DNA of 64,000 nt, taken from contig QNGE01003600.1 in assembly GCA_008508345.1 (NCBI GenBank), positions 7,279 to 71,278 of the forward strand, written 5' to 3'. The position numbers were made by a program, and so were the translations under genes. The stretch is from Paragonimus westermani (lineage: Eukaryota > Platyhelminthes > Trematoda > Plagiorchiida > Troglotrematidae). Positions 47,148-59,200 of this stretch are shown here, one piece after another. Below the pieces are notes generated by a model that had not been told where the DNA came from, made no database searches, and saw only the letters and a list, made by a program, of their open reading frames with translations. Every line of letters starts with the position of its first letter. The stretch's first letter is position 1.

Positions 47148-49561
47148 ATGTTCCTTGAGGAGAATAGAATGTTGCCCGAAATATATTTTCAGACAGAGGT
47201 GCAGAAGCGAATGGAAGAAAATCAAACGGACAATTTGCCGTGTAGTGTGAATCCAGTCGGGCAAGAAGCTAAGTTTTCAACGGAACCAGAACGGTATTTT
47301 CACAATCTTTCGTCTATAACGCTGAGCTGCACTATTTTAGAGACGTTGTCACTAGGCCCGAAATTTCGTCATCTGAAGTCTAAGTGTAACCTCCTAGACA
47401 CTGAAGTCCAACTTGAAAGCTTACATACGCAACCACGTGGACTCATTTCACTGTCAGAAGTCAATGCTGAACACCGTAACTCTACTCTTGTGAAAGCTTG
47501 CTGTGCGCGTCTGAATAGCATTTTACCGAACTGCAGTTTACTGAGTCAGGAGCACTTAGGGAGTTGCAGTTCAATCACGAAACCTGACAAAGGAGCGGGG
47601 ATGGTTTACACGATAAACTTACTGTGTCACTAAAATGTCGTTCATTCTGTCAGATAACCCCAAGTTTTAGAAAATGGAGAAAACTGAAGATAACACGGAA
47701 ACGGTAGACAAAGGCTTACCAAAGTAATCCGTCGAATAAAACAAACGGACTATATTAGTGTTCTAACTTTCGAACGTAATAGGCCTACTGGGACGGTCAT
47801 TCAACGATTGTACGGTCTTCCTAAGTCCCATGAGGACAGAGTTCCATTAAGTCCGATTTTGGACATGTACAATACGCCATGTCATGTCTTGATACAGTGG
47901 TTAGTAGAGACACTAGAGCCGATCAAATCAAGACAAACTCTCTTCAATCTAAAGGACACCTTTGGCTTTGCATACTCAATCAATTTAGTGAAGTTCGAGA
48001 ACGAAAACATTTTGTCCGTGAATGTGACCTCTCTATTCACTAATGTACCATAGCAGGAAACTATTGACCATCTCCGCACCTGTATCCAGTACAGCCAAAG
48101 TGATGTCACAGTTACGGGGACGAGTTGAAAGATCTATCTGTTTGCACCTATAATGTTGAATGTCAGTTTACTGGAGGATTATACTGGTGTATAATGGGCA
48201 GCTCCGTTGGTGAGTAGTATATTGCTCACAAACTGGAAGCACATTTAAGAACTAAAAAGGCAAGTGTCAGCGCCAGAAAGACAAGGTATCAGAAGCAATT
48301 ACTGAAGTTGTGTGTACGCGTCATTGAGAACGTGCCACCAAGAAGAATGACAATGCATTGCGGCCCAGTGTGTGTGAATATCCAATAGCTGTGTAAATGA
48401 GTGTATCCGTTCGTGTTTCTATGTTTTAGTATAATCTTTGCGGAATTTCGCGCAACAATTAACCCTTCAGACCAAACGCCTTTTGCCGCCACGGCACCGG
48501 CGGAGTGGTGGAGTAGCAGCAATGGTCCGTTACACGGAAGTATATTTATGACCGAAATAGGGACTACTGAACCAGATCACATCGTAACCAGGTGCAAGCT
48601 GTACAGGCGCAGCACGGATGACGATTTCGTAATTTTCCAAACCATACTGACCTCCACATCAGTAAAACTCACCCGAATATAGAACACACCACCGAGTTAG
48701 AATATCAGGACAGACTCTCATTCCTAGACGTTGGTTGCTTCGTCGACCAGGTGGAACAGCTCGAAGATCCATTCGTGGAAAAAGGACGTGGACGGCTCAC
48801 TACATATACTTTCACAGTTCTGTCCTGTTAAACTCCAGAAGAATTTTGGTGCGCTGTCTGTTGAATGGAGCGCGAAGGATCTGGACACAGGACACTTTTC
48901 AGGGAGAAGGTACGTTTTTTCGAAAAACTCTCACTGGAAGTAGTCTGAGAGATTCATAGATAAAAGTTTGCATTCCGGCTCGAAACTTGAGCTCACCCAG
49001 ACAGCGGAGAAAGAGCTGATTGTCATCCATTTCTAATATACGGGTGATCTAGAATGCCTACCCTGCAACAAGACGTCGCGCCGTTCGACACCTGCCCAGT
49101 ACTGGTGGCACGCCTTGAGGAAAAGTTGCCCAGGTTCTCTCCGCCCTTCTGTCTCCTCTCTCACTCACTGTTGTCAAGCCGACAAGGTTTGGAGGACTAC
49201 AAGGCGGCTGTCGAAGAGCATTTATGAACACCTACCGACGTGGCCTCGTAACGTTCCGAGAAATTCCATTTTCAATGCGATCGGCTTCTACTTAATCAAA
49301 ACTGGTCACCGAATAAATCCGGCTGAAGCGTTCCGAATCATCTACAAGGTTCGTCAAGCCTGCTCCAGAGACACCACTGTGCAATTGGTATCAACGGTTT
49401 TGGCTATTGTCATGAGACTTCACAACGCCAAATTTTGTGCCCAGAAACAGCTCGTACAAACTCAACCTTCCTTGGCTTACTGTTTCACATCCACTTTAAA
49501 CCCGAATAAGCGAGAATTACTTGACACTGGAGAATGCATGTCTCATGGCAGGCCCTTGTGA
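47148..49561 (+). pseudogene. Near full-length but dead Penelope-like element ORF, composite
   Basis: N-terminal domain (47148-47630): NLSSITLSCTILETLSLGPK, then SITKPDKGAGMV, both conserved PLE blocks. RT fingers (frame from 47715 to the stop at 48053): GTVIQRLYGLPKSHEDRVPL; motif A reads SVNVTSLFTNVP, so the catalytic Asp is Asn. Motif B region (about 48120-48255): CTYNVECQFTGGLYW, IMGSSVGE, YIAHKLEAHL. Motif C (about 48590-48630): CKLYRRSTDDDF in place of Y-V-D-D. Linker (48735-48959): LRRPGGTARRSIRGKRTW and YIYFHSSVLLNSRR. Endonuclease and C-terminus (49115-49561): TTRRLSKSIYEHLPTW with the family Glu kept but YIG lost, then FYLIKTGHRINPAEAFRIIY. Many frameshifts and stops. Between motifs B and C about 350 nt replaces the roughly 60 nt of the intact copy, and a second motif B-like piece (GPLHGSIFMTEIG) lies at its end. 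Confidence 0.8.
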
Positions 49562-49564
49562 CAC

Positions 49565-50930
49565 CAGCGTATTCACCAACACTCCCAACCTGCTTTAGTA
49601 GATTCGGACCCGTGAGACTTCCGTGATTATTACTCACCTATTTGACTCGTTATAATTTTCATACATAACCCACATTTACCCCATATACTTTTAAAAGCCT
49701 GATGAGAATGACCGAGAAAAGCTGTTTCCCAGGTTCACTCGTTATGAATTCCACGGGAATCTGGAAAAGGACAATGAAAACAGGATCTTGTTTGACTTAC
49801 ATTATGGGAGGTGGATAATCCGTGATTCCGCATCCGTGAATATGCCACGAGGTTTAAAATGGCTTCACATGGAACGTACATATCTAGCCCGTGAAGGTTG
49901 AGTGTTGCAAATGATCCATTCATTCTTCTATCCGGCTGTCTAGGTTATCCATTTGAGAATTATCAATCAAGTGTCAGTGTATAAATTAGTGTCCAGAAGG
50001 GAAAATGCAATATTGATGGACTCCGGTGAAACTGACACATCAACCTAATGCTTCTATGCAAACAATATTTGAAAAGCCTATTTAGCTGTTCTAACAATCA
50101 AACGTACCCAAATTAGAATCATTGCACAAATTTGCTGAAATTAAGCCCTTCGTTACCTTTCCGAGAAGCACTGGGCAGAAATTGATTTCGCTCATACCGC
50201 GTTATTTGATGGAATGGCATTTAAACGGGAAATGAAATATTCGTGTGAGCTAAAAATGTTAATTGAGGTCACTTTGACTAAAAACACGCAATCATTTCGT
50301 CATGTGTTCAACGAGAAGAAGTCTGTACATGCTGTGAACGTCAGGTAGAGTGACAGCAATGCAACATTGGAGCATTCAGTTCTGGTGTGGGTAGCAAGAC
50401 GTTTGCTTTTGTCGCGGCAATCCAAACTCAACTGCCGCAGGAGAGTACATGTGCTTGAACGTGTCTTGCAGAGCGGGTTATGTACAATTAGGAAACAAGC
50501 GTTTACCGAATATAAGTAAATAACTGGTGTAGAAATGTTCTGTCACGCACTGTTTCGATCTGACCTGAGATGGCAATTAGTGTGAACACTCTTTAGACTC
50601 ATTGGCTTGATGTAAAAAGTTAACGGCTAAAAAAATTTGGTGTTCTACTTCTAACCGGATTCATGCAGCCTCTATCTAACAGATTAGTGTTGCGATGAAT
50701 CGGGTTAATATTTAAAACGGTGACAATACCCTGTAGACACTTTAATTACATTTAAAACACTGAGTTTCCTTGATCCACTTCAACGATAACGACAGAAGAC
50801 ATACATCGCGAGATGTTAACATTTCGTTTACTCTCTTCAGTTGCAAACGTAAAACGTTAGAATCTATGGGCTATGTGGATGATAACACAGTAGAAACATT
50901 TAACGATTGGTTTTACATGAAACAAACACT
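49565..50930. other. Spacer between two convergent PLE relics, nothing recognised
   Basis: It lies downstream of both the plus-strand PLE ending at 49561 and the minus-strand PLE ending at 50935. CTGATGA near 49699 with GAGAAAA shortly after is a weak hammerhead-like hint at the tail of the first, not strong enough to call. Confidence 0.45.
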
Positions 50931-50934
50931 GTCA

Positions 50935-51545
50935 TCAGCTCCAGGGCAGACAAACTGCGTGAGTCAAAAGTTTGTGCACACATAGAGCCGCACAGTGAGT
51001 CTTGATCAACACTGCCAGGGGGAGAGCAACTGTTTCGAGTTCTGGTTACGCAACAGTTCTTGAAACGAGTTTGCCGGGTCAACAACAGGACTCGTTGCCA
51101 TGATGTGCTTCCTAATCGATGAGGTTGGATTTCGTCTCAGTCGTTCTGTTGCCAGTGTTTGTTGCGTCATGGCGTGTATCAACCACTTGGGCATAAGTTC
51201 AGTCATTCTTTGTCGTAGGTGCCGATTCGTTCTGCCAATGTAGACGTCACCGTACCTACAAATGAACTGATAGATTACATATGAGACGGAACATTTCGGT
51301 AGGTCACGTTGAGCGACACTTCTAGTCGTGTGTAGCAATTGCAATTCAGCCGCAGGCAATGTAAGACTTGGAACGGACCGTAATTTTTGACTTACGTCAC
51401 TTGTGATATGATTGCCTAGGAAGGATAGATTCGAAAAGATCTGCTCGTTGGTAACCGTCCTCAGTCAGTCATTTATGGTTGTGAACGTCGATGAAATTCT
51501 CAAGGTATCCGTTTGCAAGCGGCACCTTTCTTGACGGTCTGCTTT
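50935..51545 (-). pseudogene. PLE relic on minus strand: GIY-YIG endonuclease with key residues kept
   Basis: Read on the minus strand: LANGYLENFIDVHNHK (about 51510-51460, then a stop) and LSFLGNHITSDVSQKLRSV are PLE linker. The nuclease follows: VIYQFICRYGDVYIGRTNRH (GIY as VIY, YIG intact), then LRQRMTELMPKWLI with the family Arg and Glu present. After VDPANSFQELLRNQNSKQLL a one-base frameshift leads to LIKTHCAALCVHKLLTHAVC, LPWS and a stop at 50937-50935, the classic PLE C-terminal end. The nuclease core is open from about 51470 to the frameshift near 51040. No RT is found upstream (51.55-52.98 kb), so the copy is 5'-truncated. Its sequence differs clearly from the other PLEs here, implying another family. 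Confidence 0.75.
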
Positions 51546-51549
51546 GTTC

Positions 51550-52980
51550 TGAACAGTAACAATATCCTGTGGACATTCTGATTACAGTATAATTGCTGTC
51601 ATGCACAATGATTTCGCCTCACATGTTGCGCGCAATAAATCATCCCTTATAATCGGTAAAGACCCTTTCGTTATCAGCTCTCTATGTCTACTACAGTTCG
51701 TACATACAGTAAGTAATATGGAAATCTTGATGTTTCAGAGCAGTCTGAAAACAATCAGTAATTCGGTTTATTGCTACATTCCTCTCCTTACATTGGAGCC
51801 TCATCAGACGAGGCGATTGATTCGGAAGTGAAACGTTAACAGTGAAACAAATTGCCGATTATGTGCAAGTTGCCCCCAAATGGTGATACTTCACTCATTC
51901 CCGAGCACAATTGAACAAATCTGGAATTTACCGCTATACGGAGGTCGTAGTTGAAAACAAACGATAAAACACCGGTTTGTTACGCACAACGTTTCCAGAA
52001 TTATCATAACGATTGCAGAGTCAGATCTTATAACTGTAGTGGAGACGCTGTTACTATTGGTGGAAGTGGTCAAACCTGTTTACAAGTAAAGGAAAGATCA
52101 TAAAGTACGCAATTGTGTAGTCTAATTTGAAATCTTTCCTTGAATTACTAACTTCTGTTCTCGAATGGTCATGTAGGAACCGTTTATTTCTGTCGATGAT
52201 TTAGACAGTTCTGCTGAATAGGTGTTTCCCAATTTCGTTGTCCTTCTTCTCTGTTGACGTATATCAGATCGCGACTTCAATAACTTATGAAATTAATCAA
52301 GCAAATGGATATAATAGAAATTCTTACAGGAACGGAGGTTGGTCTGGAGCTGAACCGTGCTAACAACAACACTGAGTTCTTCATTTAGAGGCCAGCACTG
52401 CTGAACAACTAGGGTGCCTATACTTTGGAACTTCCTACAGTTGTGTATAGCGGTTGCAACCGCTGAGTTCCTGTGGCCATGACTTTAACTTAGGCGGGAC
52501 TTATCTGAGGTCCTCTCTAAAACAAAGAAATTAGTTAATGTTATAGAACTTCCCGATTTTGAGTACGATGGTAAATTTATTTACCGTGAGGTGACTGCAT
52601 GTTGCCTCAGCCTTAGTACTCAGTATTCGTTGTCCGATTTAAACGTACTCTGTTATCATGTGAACCACGTTAATATCTATATCTCAATTAACTTCTTAGG
52701 TAAGTAAAATTACGATTCTGACAAGTTCCTACGTGTTCTCTAATTAATTTAAGTTTTTTTGGTGAACTAACGAGGCTTTTAGTACGTGTCATTAGAAAAC
52801 AGAAAACGTCGTTGCTTGTTGAAACTGCTGAAACAATTATCTGGCATATCGCTTAACCTAGGATGGAATTCCACTGAGTGACTTATGTATATATTTATAT
52901 ATGTATATCTTTGATCCATGTCTACCACCCCTCGTTAGAGCACACAACATTTACAGGCAGACCAGATCGAGCGGAGTAGG
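51550..52980. other. Non-coding stretch, nothing firmly recognised
   Basis: At 51805-51840 catcagacgaggc…gaaacgttaaca loosely resembles the hammerhead/PLE tail pattern but breaks the core. A perfect 16-nt palindrome, agcggttgcaaccgct, lies at 52449-52464. A TA-rich tract lies at 52886-52912. Confidence 0.45.
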
Positions 52981-52984
52981 AAAG

Positions 52985-53289
52985 CAAGCTGAAATTTCAA
53001 CGGTGATGTTTCAGAAATTCTCAATGTCATTCTCATTCAATTGTTAGGCAGTTTGATCGCCTTGGGGAAACATCCGGATTACTGGAAACACGTCAGTGTT
53101 ACACTAGAGCGCAAGAAAGTCACTTCAAAACTCCAGCCATTTTCTTGCATGTCTGCTGTACAGAAGATGCTTAAGAAGTTGATGTTAGTTCTTATAGCCT
53201 CCAGCAACGATAAGAATAACCATAGTCAACTTGGTCAATGTCAGTCACATTCCAAAATTGACTCACTGGGTTACCATGATTCTAAATGA
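52985..53289 (+). pseudogene. LINE reverse-transcriptase fragment (N-terminal fingers)
   Basis: A single frame reads SEILNVILIQLLGSLIALGK, HPDYWKHVSVTLERKK, LQPFSCMSAVQKMLKKLMLV and then NNHSQLGQ. These match in order the LINE RT landmarks: the helix before the P-x-x-W-K, the V-x-P-I-x-K-K block, the Y-R-P-I-S-L block followed by K-x-L-E-K, and the N-x-x-L-x-x-x-Q before G-F-R. Several signature residues are changed (the P of V-x-P, the Y-R of Y-R-P, the GFR). The catalytic palm is not found downstream, so this is a truncated relic of a CR1/Jockey-type LINE, clade uncertain. Confidence 0.5.
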
Positions 53290-56200
53290 TCAATTTCTTC
53301 GAAAAAACAACTTACATCTGTAAGACAACTTTGTAATCCTAAATATTATTAGTTCCTCATTACTGATGAATCAAAGTGTTAGAGTTTTCAGTTTTCTTTT
53401 CTTAATGGTTTTTAATTCCCTACAGAGGATGGAGGACTGATATCGCCCTGTTTATATATGGGCATATTTTCCCGCATCCTTAAAAATCTATACCACAAAC
53501 CGTTGCGGACACTGATAAAAATGAAGCCAAGTATGGTTTGTAAGTTAATCTTGCGGACGTAAACAGCTGGCCTCTTGATTTATGACTTAGACCAACAAAC
53601 GATGTTCTACTCTTATCATACTGGCTCTGTTGGTTGTGACCAGCTCTCCACTGCTCATGAATTCGTTTTTCTGCTTTACTCTGTCAAATTGACGGGCCCT
53701 GGTTTGTTCCACACTTCTGTCTACTAGCCCATGTGACAAAAGCTTCTCGGTTAGGTTTAGAAAAAGACTGCTTACAGTTATTACCGAGTAGTAAGGGATT
53801 TAGTTGATAGTAGTATATCATTCACAATTGATTGCAACTTTCGCACTTCCATGGACCTTCCAGTCACGTTCCAACATCAATACGGTTGAACAACCTGAGC
53901 ACTACACACAAGCGAATGTGGTTGAGCGTTCACATATGGTGGTTCAGTCGTGTCTGATTTGAGGTCAGTGGGGCAGCGGTCGAAATTGTTGCCTCATGCA
54001 AGCGTGGTCGAACTTCTAGTTTCGGCCGTGGCAAGGATATGTGTTACTGAAGAACTCACAACAGCAAACCTCGGGCTCAGTATTCTCTTTCGAAAAGAAC
54101 GTACCGGAAATTCTATAAGAATGTGACGGCCGCGATCAGTTGTGGGTGAATTCGAACTTACAAATCGTAATGTTTTGCTCCTCAAGGTCCTTTTTATACC
54201 ATCGCTTCGGGTTTTTATCCATCACTCATTGATTTTACGGCTTTCCTCCGAACTCACTGATTGAGTGATTCCACTCTTGTTAACCGCTCACAGACAGATT
54301 TATCCGTGTATTAGTATCTCCCTTGTTAAATCGATCAAATTCGCTATCCTCGTGCATTATAGAGCTTTCGACGAAATCGTTTAGTGATACCTGTGTGATA
54401 GTACATATCGTCTTTATACTGAACTGCTTCAACCCATATCCACTTGTTCAGCAAGTCAGAAACAAAAATTAATGTTTTCACGCAAAATGTGGAACAACAC
54501 TTCGTTCACTTCATATTTTGCCTTGTTGGTTGAACGTGATCCACTCTGGAAAATTTGCATGGAAAATGTTCTATTTGATGCAAGCATCATCTTGTCGCAC
54601 ATTCGTTCTAAGAATATCCACCTTTTCGGAAACACAAGATGAAGACTACGATAAAATTTCACGTCTGTTTATCCAAGTATCAGTGCATGTGTCACTTCTT
54701 GACTCGGCCATATTTGTGTCTGTATGTGACTCCTTCTGGGTGGCACAGGCCAGCAGTGAAGTGACTGACTGATAGTAATCAGATGGCCAGAAAGTGAATG
54801 GTGCATATAACTGTACGATGATAGCTGAGAAGAGGTAAACAACTGGTAGACAGGCTGCTATCCAGATTGTGGTATGATGACATATGATGGATTCAGACAG
54901 ACACACCGATCCAAATCTGTTGTCTTATCATTTCAGCAATTTCTATGGATAAACCGACACCTAGCTTGATAGACTAGTCAGGCTATTTGAAATCACATAG
55001 ATTAAGGATTTACGTGTAAAAGACTCGGTTGAAGGATAACAGATATTAATGAAACGGGCGTAAAAAATATGGATATTTAGCTGCAACTGGAGACTTCAAC
55101 TGTTTTGAGAAAGTGTTTGCAGAAAGACTGGTGAACAGGAAAACGCATATTACTAGCTTGGTGATGAGTTGTGGGAGGTTTGGATTTATATAATTAAACG
55201 CTATTCACAGTTTATCACAGCTGTTGCACTCTCGTAGCTATATTGATAGCACTCCTCATAGTGGTCTGTTAGATAATTGCTGAGTGCTTCCCACGTCACT
55301 AAACGGAACATTTCCAGTGGTTTTTGCAAAAAGTTGAGCTCTTCGTACCAAAATTGCATCGTAAGTTTATCTTTTGATCTGAGCAGGATAATCGAGCACA
55401 TAAAATTTTATTGCCGGTTATAAGTATAGGTAATTGTGGTTGAACCCGTGAGATAAGCTGATCAGATACAAATCGAACATACAATCTTTATAGTGAGAAG
55501 CGGACTATTCATTTAGATGTGGAAGAACAACAAACAGTCCAACAACAAGGTGCAACAGAACTCCATGCAGACGCATATGCTATTCGAAATTCAGATATAG
55601 AGCATAATTCATGTAGTACAACAATTTCATAAACGAAATTATCAGGCTACAGGATAGACACGCAGAGAGCAGTACACACGGAAAACTAAGTGCATCTCTA
55701 GTACCACACATAAACCAACACAAAAATTATTCAACTGTAAGATAATATCTAATATGGCGGAGCAAATAGCAATCACATGGCACTTTCAGTTCTATTTTCT
55801 AGAAGCAATTCAGTGTCCAGACAGTTGTGTATTCTCCGTGGAACATGAAAATTCCATTTGTCCGTATTCAACAAAACCGTGCGAATCTACCTGATTAATA
55901 ATACGCATGAGATAAGATGTTCACAATAACAAAAACAGTTGCCTTGTTTCATATTGTGGCAAGGAATACAATTAAGTAACGGACTAGCCGTTAGGGTTTA
56001 CAGACTTCTAGAAGGAGTTGAAAGAATATAGCTTTGCAACAACTTTATGTTGGAAGAGATTGGGATTTACAAAAACGCGTAAATAAAAAGAGAACAAAAT
56101 TCGTCCAATTTCGTCCGCTCGGGTACATTTTCATTTAAATTGATATAATTTGATTATAACATTAAAATAAAAATGGATATCAGTAGTACAATAAATGAAT

Positions 56201-59200
56201 GAATTATAACACAATAAAACAGTGAACTTACCTGACTATGTTGGTCAGTAGAAATGATCAAATATACCACGAATAACATTTCTGGACGCAAGAAGGCTGT
56301 TTTCACCCGCTCAATCCAACCAAAGGTAAGCCGCGCTATTGTTTCGAGGATGTACTGTTTCAACTGTTTCGACAAATGGGGATTCGAACATTCTGAAAAG
56401 ATATGGTTCAATCGATCTGCTACTTCGATTGAATATAACTGTAGACCTGAAGAACGACAAATACATGCTAATAATGATATCGTAGAATTTCATTACGCCG
56501 AAATGGACGATTGATGCCAGACAAATAGGTTTGTTATCAAGTCACAAACAGAATGCTCAATCCAGGTCATTAAACAGTGTATCTAATAATTCATATATTT
56601 ATTCCTTAATGAATGATTGTGGCGGATTTTGCAGATAAGTGCAACTTTGGCTTGGTTTACAATCAGGGGTAGAATATGTAAGATAGTGGTAATCAAGTTT
56701 ACTGCAGAAATTGAGAGATACTTAACGGTCCTGGAGGAGGAAGCCGCTGGTATTGTTGACAGCAGAAGTATATAAGATTCATAGATTTTTTGAACGGCTG
56801 AACCACATGAAAAAATATCGAAAAGTGCCGAATCCAAAATTAAGAGTTTTCATGCCTGTAAAGCAAAACCAAGGTAATATTCCTCGACGACACCAGTCCC
56901 CGTTGCTGGCACATAACGGTCAGAACGATAAGAAAAACCGCCTTTTATAAAAACAAAAACCATGGATTCAGTTAGGTGCGGTTTTGCTTCTAAAACGCTC
57001 CGGTAATTTTCAAATGTCTCTTATTTTGCACTGCAGAAGGTCAACATAGAGCCATCATATTTGAAAGTGACAACTTACTATATCTTAACACAGTTTCGGG
57101 CAATGCAACCAATGCAACAGTGAACGGACAAGGCCTTTCTAAGGTTGAGCAGTAACAAAACGCGAATCGGCTTACGTATAGATATCCACTTGGGACAAAT
57201 AGGCGGCTCCCAAGAGATACGACCATTACTGGATAATCTTATGTCCGTCAGTGATTTTCCAGTTCCACAATCTGGGCGAGATGGCAAGTTATGATCTGAA
57301 ATTAATATCCAGTGCTCTCTGAGAAAGCATATCCATCTTCACAGCTGCTAAAACATAGAGAAAATTGGCTTAGACTGAATATTTTGAAGTTATATCCAGT
57401 CACTAAACAGAGAAAGCAGCAATCGTTCTCCGACGTCTCATGGTTTACAAACCAAGTGAACATTTCACACTGTCAGTTTAGGTTAATTATATCACAATCA
57501 GTAGTACCTTCACAACCATCAATCAGAGTTAAACACAAGACATCTACAGAAGGCAACGTGGAAGCAGTTTACTCATCAGGACGAATGGTTGGCTATTTTC
57601 TGGGGGCAACAACAGAAAAATCCAGCGGATAACAACAACCTTAAATGACGAAACGGATCGTGGACCTCTTATTTGGCCATGGACACCGAAGAATCCACAG
57701 AGACCACTGACGTGCCGCGAACTATGAACACAGTGGTTCAAATTTCCTTTTATCACTAGCAGAAAAAGAGAGGTATGCAGTAGGTTATCACCATTGATGA
57801 AAGAGAATGAGTTTCTGGCAGAAGCTACACTGGTAAACGCAGTTCTGTTGGTAAAGAAATGTTGGAAATGCAACATTGATAGAAGAACCTCTTCATAACT
57901 GAAGAAGCTGTTACGTAACTATGACAGGCCACATCCGAAAGACGGCCTACTCATCATTTTCAGGAAGTTTTACAAGGGTTTGCGATCGTAACAATTGCCA
58001 TTTCTTTGTACTATCCAAAGGAAACCTGATATTCACGAAAAGAAAAAAATGCGTTTTGGATTTGCTTCGACAAAGGCCAAATCCTCTCACAATGTGTAGA
58101 GATGTTTTTCCGTTGTAATTGGACGTACCTCATTCTCTAATAACCTTGAGAGCCGACAATGGCAACGGCATCGATTTATTCCACTGTGGTGCACTGTACC
58201 TCGTACACCTGAAGCCTGAAATCTTTTGGTTTACCGTCAAAAAATCCATCAGCAAACAACTATATATTAATCATGATGAAACATCCCACATGATGGATAG
58301 GAGCTATTTCAGTGGCTAATCAGACCGATGGTATTGTTGAGGAAGCTTTCATGAGCAACGTTATAGTTCGCCTGGATGTACTGTAGAGATATCACGGTTT
58401 GAGGTCTGTCTATTGAAGTCCGGCTTTGCTTGAGAACGTTAAAAACTGAAGAATTCAGCGTCTACGAATAGCTCTGTATCATTTACAGACAAACAAACTA
58501 ACGAAGTGATTAGACCCAATAACTAGGAAACCGCTGAACAACAGAAGCAGCACCAGGAGAGGAGATCGGGCAGGACTCATGATTCACCAGGTGATCTCTG
58601 TTCTTACCGTAGACAGCTGTGGATATTATTTGCCTTCCGTATATCAGAAAAACAGGGGATAAATTTGGCCTAAGAGTAGATACTCAGTGCAACATAAGGC
58701 GCTCAGGTGAACGAAGAAGGATTGAACAGGGATACGACGTGTGATCGAGAAACAAAAGCACCGTTTCTGTCTAATGTAAAAGGAGCACAATTCCAGCTAA
58801 AAAATCTCCCTTAAAATAAAATCTGGGTGTCAAACTTACCACCAGTTGTGAGTGCAGTTTTACTTTGAAAAGTGAGTGGAGAAACATGGTCGACTGGAGA
58901 TGCGAAGGTCAAGTTCAAGCAACTTTAACAAATGGCACAAAGAGGCCTTTACTGTACTGAATGCCGGGTGCATCAGCTTTTGAATTGCTCAGGATCGGTG
59001 AGGTCAGCGATTCACTGGCAAGCAGTTAGCACCTCGGCACATCTGGAACAATAATTCCAAATAATGGACGAACGTGAGAGGTAGCCTCATAAAAAACAAG
59101 ACTACCATGATATTCCACCAAATACCTCAACGTGATCATGAAGCGTGGATAATGCCGACAGATTATCAGCTACGGATAAAATGTAATATCGAACTGGACC

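Noticed and set aside
50770..50985. GYVDDNTV in a plus frame, like an RT motif C
   Set aside because: It overlaps the C-terminal end of the minus-strand PLE, and no other RT block is in that frame.
51800..51840. Hammerhead-like string catcagacgaggc…gaaacgtt
   Set aside because: The first core strand reads CAGACGA, breaking an essential position, and no convincing stem II forms.
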